In this document: positions 1-9,700 of the stretch, piece after piece | Position numbering within the stretch: position 1 is the stretch's first letter | How the letters are laid out: each line of letters opens with the position of its first letter | Source of the DNA: Gammaproteobacteria bacterium | GTDB taxonomy: Bacteria > Pseudomonadota > Gammaproteobacteria > Pseudomonadales > Halieaceae | DNA: 64,000 bases | Assembly: GCA_024644535.1 (NCBI GenBank) | Contig: JAHEKX010000007.1 | Coordinates: forward strand, 226,567 to 290,566 | Direction of reading: 5' to 3' | Position numbers and translations under genes: made by a program | The notes under the pieces: generated by a model | The model's input: the letters and a program-made list of their open reading frames with translations, nothing else | Told to the model about the DNA's origin: nothing | Databases searched by the model: none

Positions 1-1436
1 GGCTGATCGGCGGTGATAATGAGCACTCTATCCCCAGTATTCAATACTTGATTCAAGGGCGCCAAACTACCATTCACCCGAGCACCTTTGCAGCGATGCC
101 CGATCTGTGTATGCACGTGGTAGGCAAAATCGACAGGCGTTGCGCCCTGCGTTAAATTGACAATATCGCCTTTTGGGGTGAACACAAACACTCGGTCGTA
201 ATCGGCATCAAACTGCAAGGACTCAGCAATACTGCTCGCCTCGCCTGACTCGTCGTGCCAGCGTAGGGCTTGCCGCAACCACTCTATTTTCTCTTCATAA
301 ACCGACCCACTGCTCGTTCGATCGCTTTTTTTGTAACGCCAGTGAGCGCACACGCCCAGCTCCGCCTCGTTGTGCATTTCGCTGGTACGGACTTGGACTT
401 CTAATACTTTGCCCTCCGGGCCAATCACCGCTGTGTGCAGCGACCGATAGCCATTGGGTTTGGGGTTGGCGATGTAGTCGTCAAACTCATTGGGTATGGT
501 GCGCCACAGCCCATGAATAACGCCCAAGGTGGTATAACAGTCCTTCACGGTGGGCACCAGAATACGTATGGCGCGCACATCATGTACCTGTGAGAAGCCG
601 ATGCCTTTGCGCTGCATCTTTTTCCAGATACTAAAAATGTGCTTAGCGCGGCCATTAATTGCGCTAGAAACACGTGCATCTTTTAGCGCGGAATCGACCG
701 TCTGGGACACCCGTCGGATATAGCGATCGCGCTCTACTCGCTTACCGTCAAGCAACTTCGCGATTCGCTTATAGACTGAGGGCTGGGTATACCTAAAGGC
801 CAAATCCTCCAGCTCCCATTTTAACTGTCCAATCCCCAAGCGATGCGCCAAAGGAACGTAAAGCCCATTGACTTCTGCAGCTAGCCGCTCACGCCGCTCT
901 TGGTCATTTTTAACCACTCGAATAGCACAAGTCCGCTCGGCAAGTTTAATTAATGCAACCCGAACATCATCGACCATAGCAACGAGCATCTGTCTAAGAT
1001 TGTCGTTCGCGGATTGGGGTTGTCCGAGCACAGCCGTCGTGGTGAATTGCTGCACATCTGCCACGTCGGCCATTTTTAACACGCCCACGACAAGGGCCTC
1101 AACAGACTTACCAAATTGCCGCCGCACCGATTCAACGCTAAGGCGTTGCTCGCGCACGGCTCGATATAATACTCCTGCGCACAGTGCCTGCACGTCGACC
1201 TTTAGCTCGATAAGAATCAGTGCAATATCCAGACTATCGGCAACCAAATTAGACGTCTGCGCCCAATCGTTGCAATCGACGCCCACACGATCCGATGCAC
1301 TCTGCACACAGCTCAAAGCCTCCGACACCAATCCAGCGCCAGATTCGGAATACAGCTCGGTCAAGCGTGTTTGCCACACCGCCAGATCTTGGCCGTTGAT
1401 CGAGCTAATTAGCGAGGATTCGCGCACCCAAACCAT
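1..1436 (-). CDS. relA: RelA, (p)ppGpp synthetase I (3' end cut by window edge)
   Basis: Ribosome-associated synthetase that makes (p)ppGpp during amino-acid starvation. It is missing from the ORF track because it runs off the left edge. Read on the minus strand from ATG at 1436 (MVWVRESSLISS) it is open for about 478 codons. The N-terminal HD-like region lacks the His-Asp pair needed for hydrolysis, and the synthetase region carries EFDDYIANPKPNGY. That acidic EFDD is the monofunctional RelA form; SpoT has RxKD there. The start of the TGS domain (VFVFTPKGDIVNLTQGATPVDFAYHVHT) is also present. It starts 5 bases after the cysM stop, with no rlmD between as in Pseudomonas. Identity is firm; the C-terminus is not visible. 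Confidence 0.95.
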   Translation of the reverse strand, partial: MVWVRESSLISSINGQDLAVWQTRLTELYSESGAGLVSEALSCVQSASDRVGVDCNDWAQTSNLVADSLDIALILIELKVDVQALCAGVLYRAVREQRLSVESVRRQFGKSVEALVVGVLKMADVADVQQFTTTAVLGQPQSANDNLRQMLVAMVDDVRVALIKLAERTCAIRVVKNDQERRERLAAEVNGLYVPLAHRLGIGQLKWELEDLAFRYTQPSVYKRIAKLLDGKRVERDRYIRRVSQTVDSALKDARVSSAINGRAKHIFSIWKKMQRKGIGFSQVHDVRAIRILVPTVKDCYTTLGVIHGLWRTIPNEFDDYIANPKPNGYRSLHTAVIGPEGKVLEVQVRTSEMHNEAELGVCAHWRYKKSDRTSSGSVYEEKIEWLRQALRWHDESGEASSIAESLQFDADYDRVFVFTPKGDIVNLTQGATPVDFAYHVHTQIGHRCKGARVNGSLAPLNQVLNTGDRVLIITADQ

Positions 1437-1441
1437 AGCGA

Positions 1442-2335
1442 TTAACCCGCGAAAACTCCGGTCGACAAATAGCGATCACCGCGGTCACAAACAATGGCTA
1501 CAATAACCGCATTTTCTACTTCGCGACTCAAGCGCAAAGCACCAGCCATAACACCGCCTGAGCTCACGCCACAAAATATACCTTCTTCCTTGGCCATGCG
1601 GCGCATCGTAACCTCTGCTTCCCGTTGGTCAATATCGTAAATATGGTCAACCGTATCGGGTTTATAAATACTGGGTAAATAGGCCTCGGGCCATCGGCGA
1701 ATCCCGGGTATACTCGCGCCGTCCGCTGGCTGTAAACCCACAATCTGAATAGCGGGGTTAACCGATTTAAAAAATCGCGAACACCCCATGATGGTGCCAG
1801 TGGTACCCATGGACGCCACGAAATGAGTAATGCTGCCGGCTGTCTGATCCCAGATTTCTGGGCCCGTGCCACAAAAATGGGCTGCAGGATTATCTGGATT
1901 ACCAAACTGATCTAATACTCGGCCAAGGCCTTGCGCCTGCATGGACAGAGCAAGGTCTCTGGCGCCCTCCATACCCTGCTGCTGGCTAACTTCAATTAAT
2001 TCCGCGCCGTAGGCAGCCATTGCTAACTTGCGCTCTTCGCTCATGTGCGATGGCATAATGAGTTTAAGTTTATACCCCTTAATTGCAGCCGCCATCGCTA
2101 GTGCAATACCCGTATTGCCAGAAGTCGCCTCAATTAAGGTGTCGCCGGGCTGTATATCGCCTCGGGACTCGGCCGCTTGAATCATGTTAAGAGCGGGTCG
2201 ATCTTTGACTGACCCCGCCGGATTATTACCTTCTAGCTTAGCGAGAATGGTGTTGCTCGTGTTTCCCGGCATGCGCTGTAAGCGTACTAAAGGCGTCCCA
2301 CCTATGCAGGACTCTATCGTTGGGTAATTCACCAT
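1442..2335 (-). CDS. cysM: Cysteine synthase B (O-acetylserine sulfhydrylase, PLP enzyme)
   Basis: Makes L-cysteine from O-acetylserine (or uses thiosulfate) in the cytoplasm. At 297 residues it has the usual CysM length. The PLP lysine is K44 in PAGSVKDRPA. The PLP-phosphate loop ATSGNTGIA and the late SSGGVMAGAL motif are both present. The CysM subtype, rather than CysK, is inferred from the PAGSVKDRPA context and from the cysM-relA neighbourhood seen in pseudomonads. A GGAG-like ribosome site lies just before the ATG. It sits between acpS (25 bases upstream) and relA, all on the same strand. Confidence 0.93.
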   Translation of the reverse strand: MVNYPTIESCIGGTPLVRLQRMPGNTSNTILAKLEGNNPAGSVKDRPALNMIQAAESRGDIQPGDTLIEATSGNTGIALAMAAAIKGYKLKLIMPSHMSEERKLAMAAYGAELIEVSQQQGMEGARDLALSMQAQGLGRVLDQFGNPDNPAAHFCGTGPEIWDQTAGSITHFVASMGTTGTIMGCSRFFKSVNPAIQIVGLQPADGASIPGIRRWPEAYLPSIYKPDTVDHIYDIDQREAEVTMRRMAKEEGIFCGVSSGGVMAGALRLSREVENAVIVAIVCDRGDRYLSTGVFAG

Positions 2336-2360
2336 CTGGAGCTATCTCCTTCTATCGGGT

Positions 2361-2744
2361 TCAACATGGCGCGATCAGATGATACACAGCAAAAGCGAGC
2401 GCATAACGACGCTCGTCGCTGAGCGATACAGAAACTGCCGTATTGGTGGACAATAGTGCTTGTGCGTCACCGAGCAGGTCTACACGTGGCTGTCCCAAAT
2501 CGCTATTAAGCACCTGTATCGTTTGCCACTGTAGCGCCCCTCGTAAGCCTGTCCCAAAGCACTTAGAAACAGCCTCTTTAGCAGCGAAGCGTTTGGCTAA
2601 AAAATTTACACAATAATCGCGCTCTTGATACGCCCGCCACTCCATCGGGGTCAAAATGCGGCGTGCAAAACGGTCTGGATGACGCGTTACCGCGGCTGAA
2701 ATGCGCTTGATATCAACGATGTCAGACCCTAAACCCAATATCAT
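2361..2744 (-). CDS. acpS: Holo-[acyl-carrier-protein] synthase
   Basis: Transfers 4'-phosphopantetheine from CoA to apo-ACP, activating fatty acid synthesis. The 127-residue protein starts with MILGLGSDIVDIKRI, whose Asp is the conserved Mg-binding residue. It also has FAAKEAVSKCFGTG with the second metal-binding Glu. It follows recO with a 15-base gap. In most gammaproteobacteria pdxJ lies between recO and acpS, and it is absent here. Confidence 0.94.
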   Translation of the reverse strand: MILGLGSDIVDIKRISAAVTRHPDRFARRILTPMEWRAYQERDYCVNFLAKRFAAKEAVSKCFGTGLRGALQWQTIQVLNSDLGQPRVDLLGDAQALLSTNTAVSVSLSDERRYALAFAVYHLIAPC

Positions 2745-2759
2745 TACGTATTTCTCCCA

Positions 2760-3476
2760 CTACTGTTGCTGCTGAGCCTGTTGTTGCCACAGCAGACGGG
2801 ATTTAAACGGCGCCTCACCAATGTACGGCAACAGTAAGGTGTAACACAGCTCTCGCGCGAATCTGCTCGCCCACACCTCACCATCATTCGCTGCTAGTGC
2901 CATCACCCAAAGCCCAGGCGTGCACTTAACCGCCGCGTGCTCAGCAACCTCTATCCACCCTGCATTGGGTTCAAAATGATACCACTTATCAGCGGCAATT
3001 GGCTTGCCATTTAGGTCTACCGTTAAGTCCGGGTCGCCGCCCAGTGTTTGTAAAATGCTCCATTCGAAGCGCCGCAGAGGCTTTCTGGGCGATCCCCCCA
3101 AACTCAAGGTATCCAGCAGGCTGGCATAATCGGCAAACAGCTCGGTGTAAGACTCCTCTTGCTGAAGCAAACGCAGAAGGAGCTCGTTGGCGTAATATGC
3201 CGCGTAGAAACAGTCGTGGTGGAATGAATAAGGCTCGCGAAGATCTTCAGCATCCACTAGCGTCTTTAGATCGCCGCGCCCCTGAAATCTAACAACAATC
3301 GGCCGAAAAAGCTGCAGGCGCTGCGCTAGCGAACCACCAACGCGCTTACGCTTTGCGCCCTTTACAACACAAGAGACCTTACCCCGCTCAGGTGTGAATA
3401 GATCGACAATCTCGCTACTTTCTTGAAAGGGACGTTTGCGCAACACAAAGGCCGGCTGCTGTATCCCACTGGCCAT
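2760..3476 (-). CDS. recO: DNA repair protein RecO
   Basis: Recombination mediator that works with RecR (and RecF) to load RecA on SSB-coated gaps. The 238-residue protein has the RecO N-terminal OB-fold signature (VLRKRPFQESSEIVDLFTPERG, then CVVKGAKRKR) and the alpha-helical C-terminal half. It starts 2 bases after the era stop codon, so it is very likely co-transcribed and translationally linked. The C-terminus is Gln-rich (QQQAQQQQ), a minor oddity. Confidence 0.92.
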   Translation of the reverse strand: MASGIQQPAFVLRKRPFQESSEIVDLFTPERGKVSCVVKGAKRKRVGGSLAQRLQLFRPIVVRFQGRGDLKTLVDAEDLREPYSFHHDCFYAAYYANELLLRLLQQEESYTELFADYASLLDTLSLGGSPRKPLRRFEWSILQTLGGDPDLTVDLNGKPIAADKWYHFEPNAGWIEVAEHAAVKCTPGLWVMALAANDGEVWASRFARELCYTLLLPYIGEAPFKSRLLWQQQAQQQQ

Positions 3477-3478
3477 GA

Positions 3479-4381
3479 CTAGTCAGCGTCACTAAAACCG
3501 AGGCTTTTCATGGCGCGGGCGTCATCAGACCAGTTAACTTTAACCTTTACCCACAGTTTTAACACGACTTTGTGATCGAATAAGCGCTCCATATCAAGCC
3601 GAGCCTCGGTGCCTATCGATTTCAAGCGGCTGCCGCCATCGCCAATTAAAATTTTCTTCTGCCCCTGCCGCTCAACGTAAATTGTGGCGTGTATTTCGGT
3701 GAAACGCTCGCCCACTTCAAAACTTTCGATGGCTACGGTTGCGGAATATGGCAGCTCATCACCTAGCTGCCGTGTAATTTTTTCGCGCACGATTTCAGAT
3801 GCCAAAAACCGGGAGCTTCGAGTGGTGACCTGATCTTCGGGAAACAAGGCCTCACCCGCTGGGCTTAACTTAACGAGAGTATGCACCAACCGCTGCACAT
3901 CACTGGGCGTAAACGCCGACACCGGCACGATTTCATCGGCACCCGATTTTTGGTAGAGCTCTTCCAAATACGGCAGCAAGCGGCCTTTATCGTTTAACAA
4001 GTCTACCTTGTTGACCACCAGCACTAATTTAGCCGAATGCCGCTTAACTTGCTTAAACACTCGCTCGTCATCGGCATTCCAATGCGTTCGATCCACAATC
4101 ATGCAAATAATATCCGTATCCGCCATCGCTTGTGTCGCTGCTTGGTTCATATATTCATTTAACGCTTTCTTGTGCTCTGAATGAATTCCAGGCGTATCGA
4201 CGAACACTAATTGAAATTCACCTTCAGTGTGAATACCGAGTAAAGCGTGTCGGGTGGTTTGGGGCTTGCGCGAGGTTATGCTGATTTTCTGACCAAGTAT
4301 GTGATTTAACAGGGTCGATTTACCTACATTGGGGCGCCCAACAATAGCAACGATCGCCGATTTTTTAATAGCTTCTGTCAT
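3479..4381 (-). CDS. era: GTPase Era, 30S ribosome assembly factor
   Basis: Essential GTPase that binds 16S rRNA near its 3' end during small-subunit maturation. The G motifs are all visible: G1 GRPNVGKS, switch region with TTRHALLGI, G3 DTPGIH, G4 NKVD and G5 SAFT. A C-terminal KH RNA-binding domain follows (ILIGDGGSRLKSIGTEAR). Length is 300 residues, as usual. The ATG overlaps the rnc stop (ATGA), so translation is coupled to RNase III, as in E. coli. Confidence 0.96.
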   Translation of the reverse strand: MTEAIKKSAIVAIVGRPNVGKSTLLNHILGQKISITSRKPQTTRHALLGIHTEGEFQLVFVDTPGIHSEHKKALNEYMNQAATQAMADTDIICMIVDRTHWNADDERVFKQVKRHSAKLVLVVNKVDLLNDKGRLLPYLEELYQKSGADEIVPVSAFTPSDVQRLVHTLVKLSPAGEALFPEDQVTTRSSRFLASEIVREKITRQLGDELPYSATVAIESFEVGERFTEIHATIYVERQGQKKILIGDGGSRLKSIGTEARLDMERLFDHKVVLKLWVKVKVNWSDDARAMKSLGFSDAD

Positions 4382-5058
4382 TGTAATCTATCCAATATTT
4401 GCTGCGCTGAACTCTGCTCAGCGCGACGGCGACTGCTAGCACTCGCTGTTTCTTTGAGCCCCTTGCTAGGCACTCTGCACTCCACCACAAAGACTTTTTG
4501 ATGGTCTTCGCCACGGGTCGCCACCAAATGATACTCAGGCAAGGCCAACCCCCTGCCCTGCAACCACTCTTGCAAACTTGTTTTTGCGTCCTTACTAGCG
4601 GCAAACGAAGCTTCATCATTCAAGCGGTCACGAAACCACGTAAACACGACATCTTTGGCAGTGTCGAAGTCAGAGTCCAGCAATATGGCCGCGGCGACTG
4701 CCTCTAATGTATCGGCGAGTATTGACTTACGTCTGTGGCCACCACTTTTACGCTCGCCTTGACCGAGTTCTATGTAGTCGCCCAGATTCCGCTCGCGAGC
4801 AATGGCCGCTAACGTTTCTCCTTTTACCAAATACGCGCGTCTGCGGCTCATTTCCCCTTCAGGAGCTTCGGGATAACGTCTAAACAAAGCTTCAGCGACG
4901 ACATGATTGACGAGCGAGTCACCCAAAAATTCAAGTCGCTCGTTGTTTTTCGCACCAACACTGCGGTGCGCCAAAGCCAAGCCCAGCAAGTTGAGATCCG
5001 CAAATTGATGGCCTATAGCCTGTTGCAACGCACTGAGTTGCAAGCCTGTTAGCCTCAA
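4378..5058 (-). CDS. rnc: Ribonuclease III (TTG start proposed)
   Basis: Endonuclease for double-stranded RNA that processes rRNA precursors. The RNase III signature NERLEFLGDSLVN is followed by the catalytic domain and a C-terminal dsRNA-binding domain (SLQEWLQGRG, then VVECRV). The ORF-track ATG at 5118 would give 246 residues and a 64-base overlap with lepB. I prefer the TTG at 5058, which overlaps the lepB stop (TTGA), has an AGGTGG ribosome site 6 bases upstream, and gives 226 residues, the E. coli length. Identity is firm; the start is inferred. Confidence 0.93.
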   Translation of the reverse strand: MRLTGLQLSALQQAIGHQFADLNLLGLALAHRSVGAKNNERLEFLGDSLVNHVVAEALFRRYPEAPEGEMSRRRAYLVKGETLAAIARERNLGDYIELGQGERKSGGHRRKSILADTLEAVAAAILLDSDFDTAKDVVFTWFRDRLNDEASFAASKDAKTSLQEWLQGRGLALPEYHLVATRGEDHQKVFVVECRVPSKGLKETASASSRRRAEQSSAQQILDRLQ

Positions 5059-5852
5059 TGGATACCACCTACCCGATCGAAGCTGGGGGTGCTTAAGACC
5101 GACTCCCAATGCATCCATATCGCAAAGGCTTTACCCACAATATCTTCTTCTGGCACTTGCCCCCACACTCGACTATCGCTCGAGTTATCGCGGTTGTCGC
5201 CCATCATGAAATAATGTCCGGGCTGTACCACTTCTCTGAAGTCTCGAACTGGGCGCAATGGATCGAGCTGGACGTTTCTTGTTTCGCCACTGGTCAGTAT
5301 TTCAGAAAGCAAGTGGTAGGGCCTACCACGTTCAATTACAACATCCACGAACTCGAGCTCAAGCACCTCACCGTTCACCCAAAGCTGCTTGTTTTTATAT
5401 TCGATCACATCGCCGGGAATTCCGACCACGCGCTTGATGAAGTAGGTCTTATTTTGATGTGGCGGAAAAAAAACCATCACATCGCCGCGTTGCGGTTCGC
5501 CAATGTCGATTACTTTGGTTCGCGCAACTGGCAAACGTAAACCGTAGGTAAATTTGTTCACCAGAATGTAGTCGCCTACTTGCAAAGTAGGCACCATCGA
5601 AGATGAAGGAATTTGAAAGGGCTCGACAATGAAAGAGCGCAAGACAAATATCACCAATAAAACGGGAAAAAACGATCGCGCGTACTCAACCACAACGGGC
5701 TCTTGTAGAGCTGGCACATCATGCGCGACATTCTTCGACAGTGCCTCATGCTGTTGACGACGCCGTGGCGCAAAAACCAATGCATCCACTAACCACACGA
5801 GCCCACTGACCAAAACCAACACCAATAAAATTAACGGAAAATCGAATGACAT
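5055..5852 (-). CDS. lepB: Signal peptidase I
   Basis: Inner-membrane serine protease that removes signal peptides from exported proteins. It has two N-terminal membrane segments (about residues 6-28 and 58-75). The catalytic Ser is S85 in IPSSSMVPTL and the general-base Lys is K140 in YFIKRVVGIPGD. The conserved GDNRDNSSDSR box follows. Length 265 is ordinary. It lies 9 bases after lepA and its stop overlaps the proposed rnc start. Confidence 0.96.
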   Translation of the reverse strand: MSFDFPLILLVLVLVSGLVWLVDALVFAPRRRQQHEALSKNVAHDVPALQEPVVVEYARSFFPVLLVIFVLRSFIVEPFQIPSSSMVPTLQVGDYILVNKFTYGLRLPVARTKVIDIGEPQRGDVMVFFPPHQNKTYFIKRVVGIPGDVIEYKNKQLWVNGEVLELEFVDVVIERGRPYHLLSEILTSGETRNVQLDPLRPVRDFREVVQPGHYFMMGDNRDNSSDSRVWGQVPEEDIVGKAFAIWMHWESVLSTPSFDRVGGIH

Positions 5853-5861
5853 GAGGGTCCC

Positions 5862-7661
5862 TTAGTTGTCTACCTGCAATACGGCGAGGAACGCAGCCTG
5901 AGGCACTTCCACGCGACCGACTTGCTTCATACGTTTTTTACCAGCTTTTTGCTTCTCGAGGAGCTTGCGTTTTCGGGTGGCATCACCACCATAACATTTT
6001 GCCGTAACGTTTTTGCGCAGAGCCTTAACTGTCTGACGCGCAACGACTTTACCGCCCACCGCGGCCTGAATTGCCACATCGAACATCTGCCGAGGTATCA
6101 GGTCTTTCATTTTTTCGGTTAGGGCTCGTCCACGTGACATTACGTGGTCACGATGCACAATGACTGCTAAAGCGTCTACCCGCTCGCCATTAATCAGAAC
6201 GTCCAAACGCTGCAGGTTGGCAGGTTCGAAGCGCTCGAAACTGTAATCTAGAGAGGCGTAGCCTCGAGATACTGATTTTAAACGGTCGAAGAAATCCAGC
6301 ACCACCTCTGACATGGGCAAGTCGAAAGTGAGCGATACTTGCGACCCTAAGAACTGCATATCTTTCTGTGCACCGCGTTTTTCGATGCACAAGGTAATAA
6401 CATTGCCTAAGTAGTCTTGTGGCACCAAAATGTGGGCCCGGGCAATAGGCTCTCGAATTTCCTGAATCACTCCGAGATCAGGCAAGGCACTGGGGTTGTC
6501 GACAGTGATGACTTCGCCGTCTTTTTTCTCGACTTCGTAAACAACCGTTGGCGCGGTGGTAATAAGATCTAAGTCGTATTCACGCTCAAGCCGCTCTTGG
6601 ATAATTTCCATGTGCAACATGCCCAAGAACCCGCAGCGAAAACCAAAACCCAGGGCGTCAGAGGTTTCAGGCTCATAAAAGAGTGACGCATCGTTCACAG
6701 TTAATTTTCCGAGGGCTTCACGAAAATCCTCGTAGTCATCGGTAGAAACCGTGAAAATCCCAGCATAAACTTGGGGTTTGATACGTTGAAACCCAGGAAG
6801 CGCAGGCGTTTCTGGGTACTGAGCACTGATTAATGTATCCCCTACCGGGGCCCCCAAAATATCCTTAATGCCCGCGATCATGAACCCCACTTCACCGGCC
6901 CGCAAACAAGCAGTCTCGGTGCGCTTGGGAGTAAAAATACCTACGCTATCTACTTGGTGCCCTTTACCGTTTGAGCGCGTCACCACACGATCGCGTTTTT
7001 TCAAAGTACCCTGAACTACGCGCACCAGTGACACGACACCCAAGTAGTTATCGAACCATGAGTCGATAATCAGAGCCTGCAAGGGTGCTTCGTAATCACC
7101 AACCGGAGGTGGAATCATGTGAACGATTTCTTCCAGCACCTTATCCATCCCAAAACCGGTCTTCGCGCTACAAGGAACGGCGTTGGTGGCGTCTATACCG
7201 ATGATCTCCTCGATTTCGACCTTAACTTTCTCTGGCTCAGCTTGGGGCAGGTCCATTTTGTTGAGAATAGGGACAACTTCGAGACCTTGCTCGATGGCTT
7301 TATAGCAGTTGGCGACGGACTGAGCTTCAACTCCCTGACCGGCATCGACCACTAGCAAAGCGCCCTCACAGGCGGACAAAGAGCGCGAAACTTCATAGCT
7401 AAAGTCGACGTGTCCTGGCGTATCAATAAAGTTAAGCTGATAAGTCCTGCCGTCCAGCGCTTGATAATTCAGGGTCACACTCTGCGATTTGATAGTGATG
7501 CCGCGCTCTCGCTCGATGTCCATCGAGTCAAGAACCTGCTCTGCCATTTCACGCTCACTCAGTCCTCCGCAGATCTGAATCAAGCGATCCGCTAACGTGG
7601 ATTTACCGTGGTCAATGTGTGCAATAATTGAAAAGTTGCGGATGTGTGTTAGATCGCTCAA
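5862..7661 (-). CDS. lepA: Elongation factor 4 (LepA), ribosomal GTPase
   Basis: Translation GTPase that binds the ribosome and affects elongation or initiation fidelity. At 599 residues it has the full family length. G1 is [10 protein letters not shown]3 is DTPGHVDF, and G4 is NKMDLPQ. The C-terminal LepA-specific region ends in the basic [24 protein letters not shown] stretch (quoted in part as [11 protein letters not shown]). It is separated from mucD by about 110 bases, so an extra promoter may lie there, but I could not fix one. Confidence 0.97.
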   Translation of the reverse strand: MSDLTHIRNFSIIAHIDHGKSTLADRLIQICGGLSEREMAEQVLDSMDIERERGITIKSQSVTLNYQALDGRTYQLNFIDTPGHVDFSYEVSRSLSACEGALLVVDAGQGVEAQSVANCYKAIEQGLEVVPILNKMDLPQAEPEKVKVEIEEIIGIDATNAVPCSAKTGFGMDKVLEEIVHMIPPPVGDYEAPLQALIIDSWFDNYLGVVSLVRVVQGTLKKRDRVVTRSNGKGHQVDSVGIFTPKRTETACLRAGEVGFMIAGIKDILGAPVGDTLISAQYPETPALPGFQRIKPQVYAGIFTVSTDDYEDFREALGKLTVNDASLFYEPETSDALGFGFRCGFLGMLHMEIIQERLEREYDLDLITTAPTVVYEVEKKDGEVITVDNPSALPDLGVIQEIREPIARAHILVPQDYLGNVITLCIEKRGAQKDMQFLGSQVSLTFDLPMSEVVLDFFDRLKSVSRGYASLDYSFERFEPANLQRLDVLINGERVDALAVIVHRDHVMSRGRALTEKMKDLIPRQMFDVAIQAAVGGKVVARQTVKALRKNVTAKCYGGDATRKRKLLEKQKAGKKRMKQVGRVEVPQAAFLAVLQVDN

Positions 7662-7774
7662 GCATTGTTCTCGCAGGTAAATTAAAGATGGTGTGCGCGC
7701 GGGGGCAATTGTAGCCTAAGCTCGCCCCCCCCGCCATCCTCACCCGCTCCTTATGGTAGTATGACCCTTGCGAT

Positions 7775-9169
7775 TTAGGGGCTAGGTACCCGCAGCCCTC
7801 GAAACATAGGCGAACCTCTGCGATTCAAACGCAAAGGAATCGATTGGCCAGGTTCAAGTTGCGCAACCGCTTTATCAAAGTCGGCCACATTTCGGATTGG
7901 AGTCGAACCGATCATTGTAATCGCATCTCCCGGCAAAATACCTTGCGTCGCAGCGGGAGAATCTGGTACCACTTCATCGACAACAACCGCTGCATTCAAC
8001 TTCATAGCATCTAATATCTGTTGTTCCGCGTTTTTAACCACAAGCCCCAACGGATTCTCTACGCTCGATTGCGAACTTGCCACCACTGGCTGACCACGGT
8101 CGGGCAAAGCACCAACCTCTACCGTCAAAGTCATCATGCCGCCGTCTCGCATAACGCCGACTTCAACCTTACTGTCGGGCTTGACCAAGCCTACAACATG
8201 CGGCAGCTGAGCAGATGTTTCAATGGTTTCACCTCCAAAAGTTACAATGACGTCGCCCGACTCCAGACCCGCATCGGCAGCGGGACTATCGGCCACCACA
8301 TCGACCACGAGGGCACCTCTTGGCCTGTCTAAACCGAACCCTTCGGCGAGATTCTTGTCTACATTTTGGATGCTCACTCCCAACCAACCGCGCTTGACTT
8401 GCCCGCCATCTCGGAGCTGATCTATGACGTCTCGCACGACACTGACAGGAATGGCAAACGACAGCCCAATCGAGCCGCCAGATCGGGTGTAGATTTGGGA
8501 ATTCACGCCCACGACCTCGCCGGATAAGTTGAACAAAGGACCGCCACTGTTACCGGGATTGATCGCTACATCCGTTTGAATAAATGGCACATAGTTGTCG
8601 TTGGTTTCCGTCGGTAACGATCGGCCCATGGCGCTGACGATGCCAGCCGTTACCGAAAAGTCCAAACCGAACGGAGACCCTATCGCTAGCACCCATTCGC
8701 CGACTTTTAACTGATCTGGTTTTGCTAGTGGCAGTATTGGCAGACTCTCAGCTTCGACTTTCAAAAGCGCCAAATCAGACAGCTCATCAAGCCCCACAAT
8801 GACAGCGTCGTACTCTCGGCGATCCGAAAACCGAACCACTACAGAGTCGGCGCCTTCCACCACATGATTGTTGGTCACGATGTAGCCATCTTCGGTCAAC
8901 ACGAAACCAGAGCCCATGGAGCTGCGAGAGCGCGGCGAATTCGGCATGCTACGAGGATCGAAGAATCGTCTTAGATAATCGGGCAAGTCATCTTGATCAA
9001 AGGACTTCAAGTCATCGCCACTCTTCTCCGACTTATATTCAACTAAAATTTTGACCACCGCAGGGGCACTGTTTTCCACAATCTGTGTAAAGTCGGGCAG
9101 GCTCGACCCAACACTAGAGGCGCTGCACATGACTAACATTATCGCTACTAGCCACCGATATGGTGCCAT
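7775..9169 (-). CDS. mucD: Periplasmic serine endoprotease DegP/MucD (HtrA family)
   Basis: Periplasmic quality-control protease of the sigma-E regulon. An N-terminal signal peptide (about residues 1-22) precedes the trypsin-like domain. The triad is H102 (NNHVVEGAD), D132 (LSDLALLKV) and S208 (NPGNSGGPL). Two PDZ domains follow (about 255-345 and 365-455). The S. aureus-type linker is short, and the length of 464 fits Pseudomonas MucD. The start has a GGAGAG ribosome site. Its position after rseC gives the complete algU-mucABCD arrangement. Confidence 0.95.
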   Translation of the reverse strand: MAPYRWLVAIMLVMCSASSVGSSLPDFTQIVENSAPAVVKILVEYKSEKSGDDLKSFDQDDLPDYLRRFFDPRSMPNSPRSRSSMGSGFVLTEDGYIVTNNHVVEGADSVVVRFSDRREYDAVIVGLDELSDLALLKVEAESLPILPLAKPDQLKVGEWVLAIGSPFGLDFSVTAGIVSAMGRSLPTETNDNYVPFIQTDVAINPGNSGGPLFNLSGEVVGVNSQIYTRSGGSIGLSFAIPVSVVRDVIDQLRDGGQVKRGWLGVSIQNVDKNLAEGFGLDRPRGALVVDVVADSPAADAGLESGDVIVTFGGETIETSAQLPHVVGLVKPDSKVEVGVMRDGGMMTLTVEVGALPDRGQPVVASSQSSVENPLGLVVKNAEQQILDAMKLNAAVVVDEVVPDSPAATQGILPGDAITMIGSTPIRNVADFDKAVAQLEPGQSIPLRLNRRGSPMFRGLRVPSP

Positions 9170-9250
9170 AACTCTCTCCTTTAACGACTGACAGCCGCCA
9201 CTTTTAGTTGAGCGGCCCTTTGAAAACTCTTTAAGCTCTAAGGCTCCCGG

Positions 9251-9700
9251 TCACTTCTTACTATGGGAGCATTTGGATATTTCAAGCAGGCTTGCGACTT
9301 CTTGCTGCACCGAAGCCTGAGACAACGACCATATGGCACTAAAGCCAAGACTGACAAGTAAAGCCAATATATGCAGCCCCGTTTGCGATGGCGCAAACAC
9401 TGACACCGTTGTGACCAACACCATAACCAGCAGCAAAGGCTGTAGATAAGCTCTGAAGGTCAATAGCAACAATGCATTGGCCGGCATTATCAATTGAACC
9501 AGGTCACCTACAGCAATATCTAAGCGCTGCTCGCTAAGAGGCAAAGTGAACGTTTGCGAAGACTTTGACTTACTAAGCATTCCGTGACCACAACCCAGCT
9601 TAGCCGGGCAGGCGTTGCAAGCAGCCCGCCGCGACCCAGAAACCTCTGCGCTGGTTTGATCTTCAGAAACTGCGACAACGATAAGAGATTCACTCAGCAC
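9251..9700 (-). CDS. rseC: RseC/MucC, inner-membrane SoxR-reducing / sigma-E modulating protein
   Basis: Small inner-membrane protein of the rseABC operon, linked to control of sigma-E and to reduction of SoxR. It has the four-cysteine cluster CNACPAKLGC and two membrane helices (LLLTFRAYLQPLLLVMVLV and the following hydrophobic segment). The ORF-track start (9802) lies deep inside rseB. I propose GTG at 9700 (VLSESLIVVAVSEDQ), which overlaps the rseB stop by 11 bases and gives 149 residues, close to MucC (about 151). No strong ribosome site is visible, so the start is uncertain. Confidence 0.85.
   Translation of the reverse strand: MLSESLIVVAVSEDQTSAEVSGSRRAACNACPAKLGCGHGMLSKSKSSQTFTLPLSEQRLDIAVGDLVQLIMPANALLLLTFRAYLQPLLLVMVLVTTVSVFAPSQTGLHILALLVSLGFSAIWSLSQASVQQEVASLLEISKCSHSKK

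Noticed and set aside
868-1506. 212-aa plus-strand ORF
   Set aside because: It is antisense to relA and cysM, Ser/Thr/Arg-rich and unlike any family; the minus-strand RelA reading explains the region.
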